Shown piece after piece: positions 5,337-6,651 of a DNA stretch of 6,651 bases. The DNA lies in contig JALHIE010000092.1 in NCBI GenBank assembly GCA_022840285.1, forward strand, positions 1-6,651, written 5' to 3'. The notes beneath the pieces are model-generated. The model did not search any database. It was given only the letters and a program-made list of their open reading frames with translations, and was not told the origin of the DNA. This DNA is from Porphyromonadaceae bacterium. GTDB lineage: Bacteria; Bacteroidota; Bacteroidia; Bacteroidales; Dysgonomonadaceae. The translations under genes were made by a program, and so were the position numbers. Position 1 is the stretch's first letter. The number at the start of each line of letters is the position of its first letter.

Positions 5337-5711
5337 ATGGACAACAATTCTTGCATACGACAACAAGCGGACATTAAACAAATAAATCGCTGTAAAGACA
5401 GAGTTTCAGAACTCAACGGCTCATTTGACTATTTATCAAACGGACTTGAATTGGCAGGAAACAACGTAAGACTGAAAATTCTCTTTCTGATCTATGAAGA
5501 AAAACGACTTTGTGTTTGTGATATAAGCGATATTCTTGGTATGACAATTTCAGCGGTTTCACAACACTTGCGAAAACTCAAAGACAGAAAACTCATTGAA
5601 ACAGAAAGAGAAGCTCAAACCATTTTTTACTCATTAACAAAAGAGTATGAAAAAATGCTGAAACCGTTTTTCAAAATACTTGACGAAAACAAAATTTTGG
5701 AAACATTATGA
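5337..5711 (+). CDS. ArsR/SmtB-family repressor, CadC-like
   Basis: This 124-residue winged-helix metal sensor should release its operator when a thiophilic metal binds. The helix-turn-helix runs through about residues 57-90: CVCDISDILGMTISAVSQHLRKLKDRKLI, written here as CVCDISDILGM followed by TISAVSQHLRKLKDRKLI. The cysteines C59-V-C61 sit in the alpha3 ELCVCDL-type motif (here RLCVCDI). An N-terminal extension carries C6 and C19. CadC of Gram-positive bacteria binds Cd/Pb/Hg with two N-terminal cysteines plus the CxC pair, so the same alpha3N site is plausible; spacing of the N-terminal pair differs (C7/C11 in CadC). The ATG at 5337 is fixed by the promoter ending four bases before it. 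The last four bases (ATGA) overlap the merTP start, indicating translational coupling. With MerTP next door, Hg(II) is the best-guess inducer, although the usual regulator of mer genes is the unrelated MerR. Confidence 0.92.
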   Translation: MDNNSCIRQQADIKQINRCKDRVSELNGSFDYLSNGLELAGNNVRLKILFLIYEEKRLCVCDISDILGMTISAVSQHLRKLKDRKLIETEREAQTIFYSLTKEYEKMLKPFFKILDENKILETL

Positions 5712-6307
5712 AAACAGACAACAAACTAATTGGAGCAGGACTTTTAACAGCAATTGCAGCTTCATTGTGTTGCATTACACCTGTTTTGGCTCTCATTGCA
5801 GGAACAAGCGGACTTGCCTCAACTTTTTCTTGGCTTGAACCTTTCCGACCGTATTTTATCGGAATGACAATTTTAGTGCTTGGTTTTGCTTGGTATCAAA
5901 AGTTGAAACCAAAAAAGCAAATTGACTGCAACTGTGAGACAGAAGAAAAACCAAAATTCATTCAGTCAAAAATGTTTTTAGGAATAGTAACGGGATTTGC
6001 CATCGTTATGCTTGCTTTTCCATACTATTCAAGTGTTTTTTACTCAAAGGCTGAAAAGCAAATCATAGTAGTGGACAAATCCAATATTAAAAAAATAGAA
6101 TTTACGATTAGCGGTATGACTTGTGAAAGTTGTGGCGAACACGTAAATCACGAAGTAAATAAATTGACAGGAATAATAAGTTCAAACGCATCTTACGAAA
6201 ATGGAAATGCAATCGTAGAATTTGACAACTCAAAAACAAACATTTCTGAAATCGAAAAAGCAATAAACTCAACAGGATATTCTGTAGCTGACAAAAAAGA
6301 AAATTAA
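5708..6307 (+). CDS. merTP: Mercuric transport protein MerTP (MerT-HMA fusion)
   Basis: This 199-residue inner-membrane protein combines MerT and MerP functions: taking Hg(II) from outside the membrane and passing it to the cytoplasm. Three hydrophobic segments lie near residues 8-32, 47-65 and 88-108. The vicinal pair C21-C22 (SLCCITP) sits in the first, as in MerT. A second pair C74/C76 (IDCNCE) lies in the loop after the second helix, near where MerT has its other cysteines. Residues about 128-195 are an HMA domain with GMTCESC (C139, C142), equivalent to MerP but tethered to the membrane part. All three cysteine pairs expected of a relay are present. The gene overlaps arsR by ATGA and is followed after one base by the GDCCVxC gene. 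No merA or merB is in the window, so the fate of imported metal is unexplained. Another soft metal as substrate is possible. Confidence 0.9.
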   Translation: MKTDNKLIGAGLLTAIAASLCCITPVLALIAGTSGLASTFSWLEPFRPYFIGMTILVLGFAWYQKLKPKKQIDCNCETEEKPKFIQSKMFLGIVTGFAIVMLAFPYYSSVFYSKAEKQIIVVDKSNIKKIEFTISGMTCESCGEHVNHEVNKLTGIISSNASYENGNAIVEFDNSKTNISEIEKAINSTGYSVADKKEN

Positions 6308-6308
6308 A

Positions 6309-6515
6309 ATGGAAATCAAATTACAATCAACAATAACTTGTCCCAACTGCGGACACAAGAAAGAAGAAACAATGCCGACAGACGCTTGTCAATATTTTTA
6401 CGAATGTGAAAAATGTAAACAAGTTCTAAAACCAAAACAAGGCGACTGCTGTGTTTATTGTAGTTACGGAAGTGTTGCTTGTCCACCAATTCAGCAGGAC
6501 AAAAAATGTTGCTAA
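6309..6515 (+). CDS. GDCCVxC-domain cysteine-rich protein
   Basis: This is a 68-residue soluble protein with 11 cysteines. CPNC (C11, C14) and CEKC (C33, C36) look like zinc-ribbon knuckles, with C27 between them. The motif G45-D-C-C-V-Y-C51 defines the GDCCVxC family, some members of which are annotated as selenoproteins; here both positions are plain cysteine codons. C58 and a C-terminal C67-C68 pair complete the set. Family function is not established as far as I know. Its position one base after merTP suggests it receives, buffers or hands on the imported metal, or works in thiol redox chemistry, in the cytoplasm (there is no signal peptide). The start at 6309 is fixed by the preceding stop codon and the immediate N-terminal IKLQSTITCPNCG. 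Confidence 0.85.
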   Translation: MEIKLQSTITCPNCGHKKEETMPTDACQYFYECEKCKQVLKPKQGDCCVYCSYGSVACPPIQQDKKCC

Positions 6516-6535
6516 CAGACGAAAAACAAAGAAGC

Positions 6536-6651
6536 CCAGCCACTAACAGCGGTTTGGCAAAAGTGGCGGTTCAGTTCTTCGTATGACAGTTTATCGTAAA
6601 TTTGAAGAGTGTGCTTCGTATGAACATTTGTGGTAAAATCGCCACCTTCGC
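6536..6651 (+). repeat. Dyad element 2 (attC-like), right border of the MerTP unit, cut by the window end
   Basis: It begins with CCAGC-N4-AACA (6536-6548), containing GCCACTAAC (6539-6547). GCAAAAGTGGCG (6557-6568) pairs with CGCCACCTTCGC (6640-6651) at 10 of 12 positions, and GTTCA (6569-6573) with TGAAC (6621-6625). CTTCGTATGA is directly repeated at 6577-6586 and 6614-6623. The words TTTGGC, AAATTTG, GTGCTTC and AATCGCCA recur in the same order as in element 1, and the distance from CCAGC to AATCGCCA is 101 bp in both. The right arm runs out of the window; by analogy about 25 more bases, ending near GTTAG(T/C)GGC, are expected. It starts 20 bp after the stop codon of the last gene, so it may also act as a transcript-end hairpin. 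Confidence 0.6.

Larger units (their letters stand above)
5239..6535 (+). other. Cassette-like unit: terminator, promoter/operator and arsR-merTP-GDCCVxC operon
   Basis: This DNA lies between two related dyad elements in the same orientation. It is self-contained: an intrinsic terminator at its left edge, its own promoter and operator, three abutting genes and no spare DNA. This is the organisation expected of an exchangeable cassette carrying its own promoter. If recombination occurs at the GTT/AAC cores, the mobile unit including one element would be about 1.4 kb. No integrase or other recombinase gene is in the window, so mobility would depend on an enzyme elsewhere. An alternative is two copies of a dispersed repeat family flanking the operon by chance. 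Confidence 0.45.

Noticed and set aside
6444..6465. Selenocysteine site in the GDCCVxC protein
   Set aside because: Both motif positions are TGC/TGT cysteine codons; there is no in-frame TGA.
1..6651. tRNA, rRNA, CRISPR array or riboswitch
   Set aside because: No cloverleaf, rRNA-like stretch, regularly spaced repeat array or known riboswitch core was recognised on either strand.

Overview
The window is an accessory, metal-related region of a member of the phylum Bacteroidota. Three things point there: promoters of the TTG/TTTG - 19 bp - TAnnTTTG type, a TonB-dependent receptor with an N-terminal carboxypeptidase-regulatory-like domain, and AT-rich genes without Shine-Dalgarno sequences. The genus cannot be fixed from the sequence alone. 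The region looks assembled from at least three pieces.

Piece 1 (about 1-1412) is a complete insertion sequence of the IS4 family with a DUF4372-type N-terminus. It carries one transposase gene on the minus strand and imperfect 21-bp terminal inverted repeats at 2-22 and 1392-1412. It is visibly more GC-rich than the rest. Its right end stops 3 bp before the start codon of the next gene, so the native promoter of that gene has been displaced.

Piece 2 (1416-4866, plus strand) holds a Fur-family metalloregulator, a TonB-dependent outer-membrane receptor and a small cation-diffusion-facilitator-like transporter with an HMA-like N-terminus. The receptor and transporter genes overlap by 8 nt. A Fur-family-type operator, TTGCAA-N5-TTGCAC, sits over the receptor promoter. 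The simplest model is that the regulator controls the receptor-transporter operon in response to a transition metal. The metal itself cannot be read from the sequence.

The stretch 4867-5336 has no convincing gene. It holds a long imperfect hairpin, a GC-rich terminator-like hairpin, a 140-bp dyad element (5099-5238), an intrinsic terminator and the promoter/operator of the next operon.

Piece 3 (5337-6515, plus strand) is a tight three-gene operon: a CadC-like ArsR/SmtB repressor, a fused mercuric transport protein MerTP (MerT-type membrane part plus an HMA domain) and a cysteine-rich GDCCVxC protein. The promoter appears to make a leaderless mRNA and carries a perfect TTGCTTA-AA-TAAGCAA operator. 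No mercuric reductase or lyase is present.

The most interesting observation is that the MerTP operon lies between two related dyad elements of the same polarity (5099-5238, and 6536 to beyond the window end). Their facing borders are exact complements (GTTAGTGGC and GCCACTAAC), and they share several sequence words. This resembles a gene cassette between attC-like recombination sites, although the cores do not fit the classical integron consensus and no integrase is in view.
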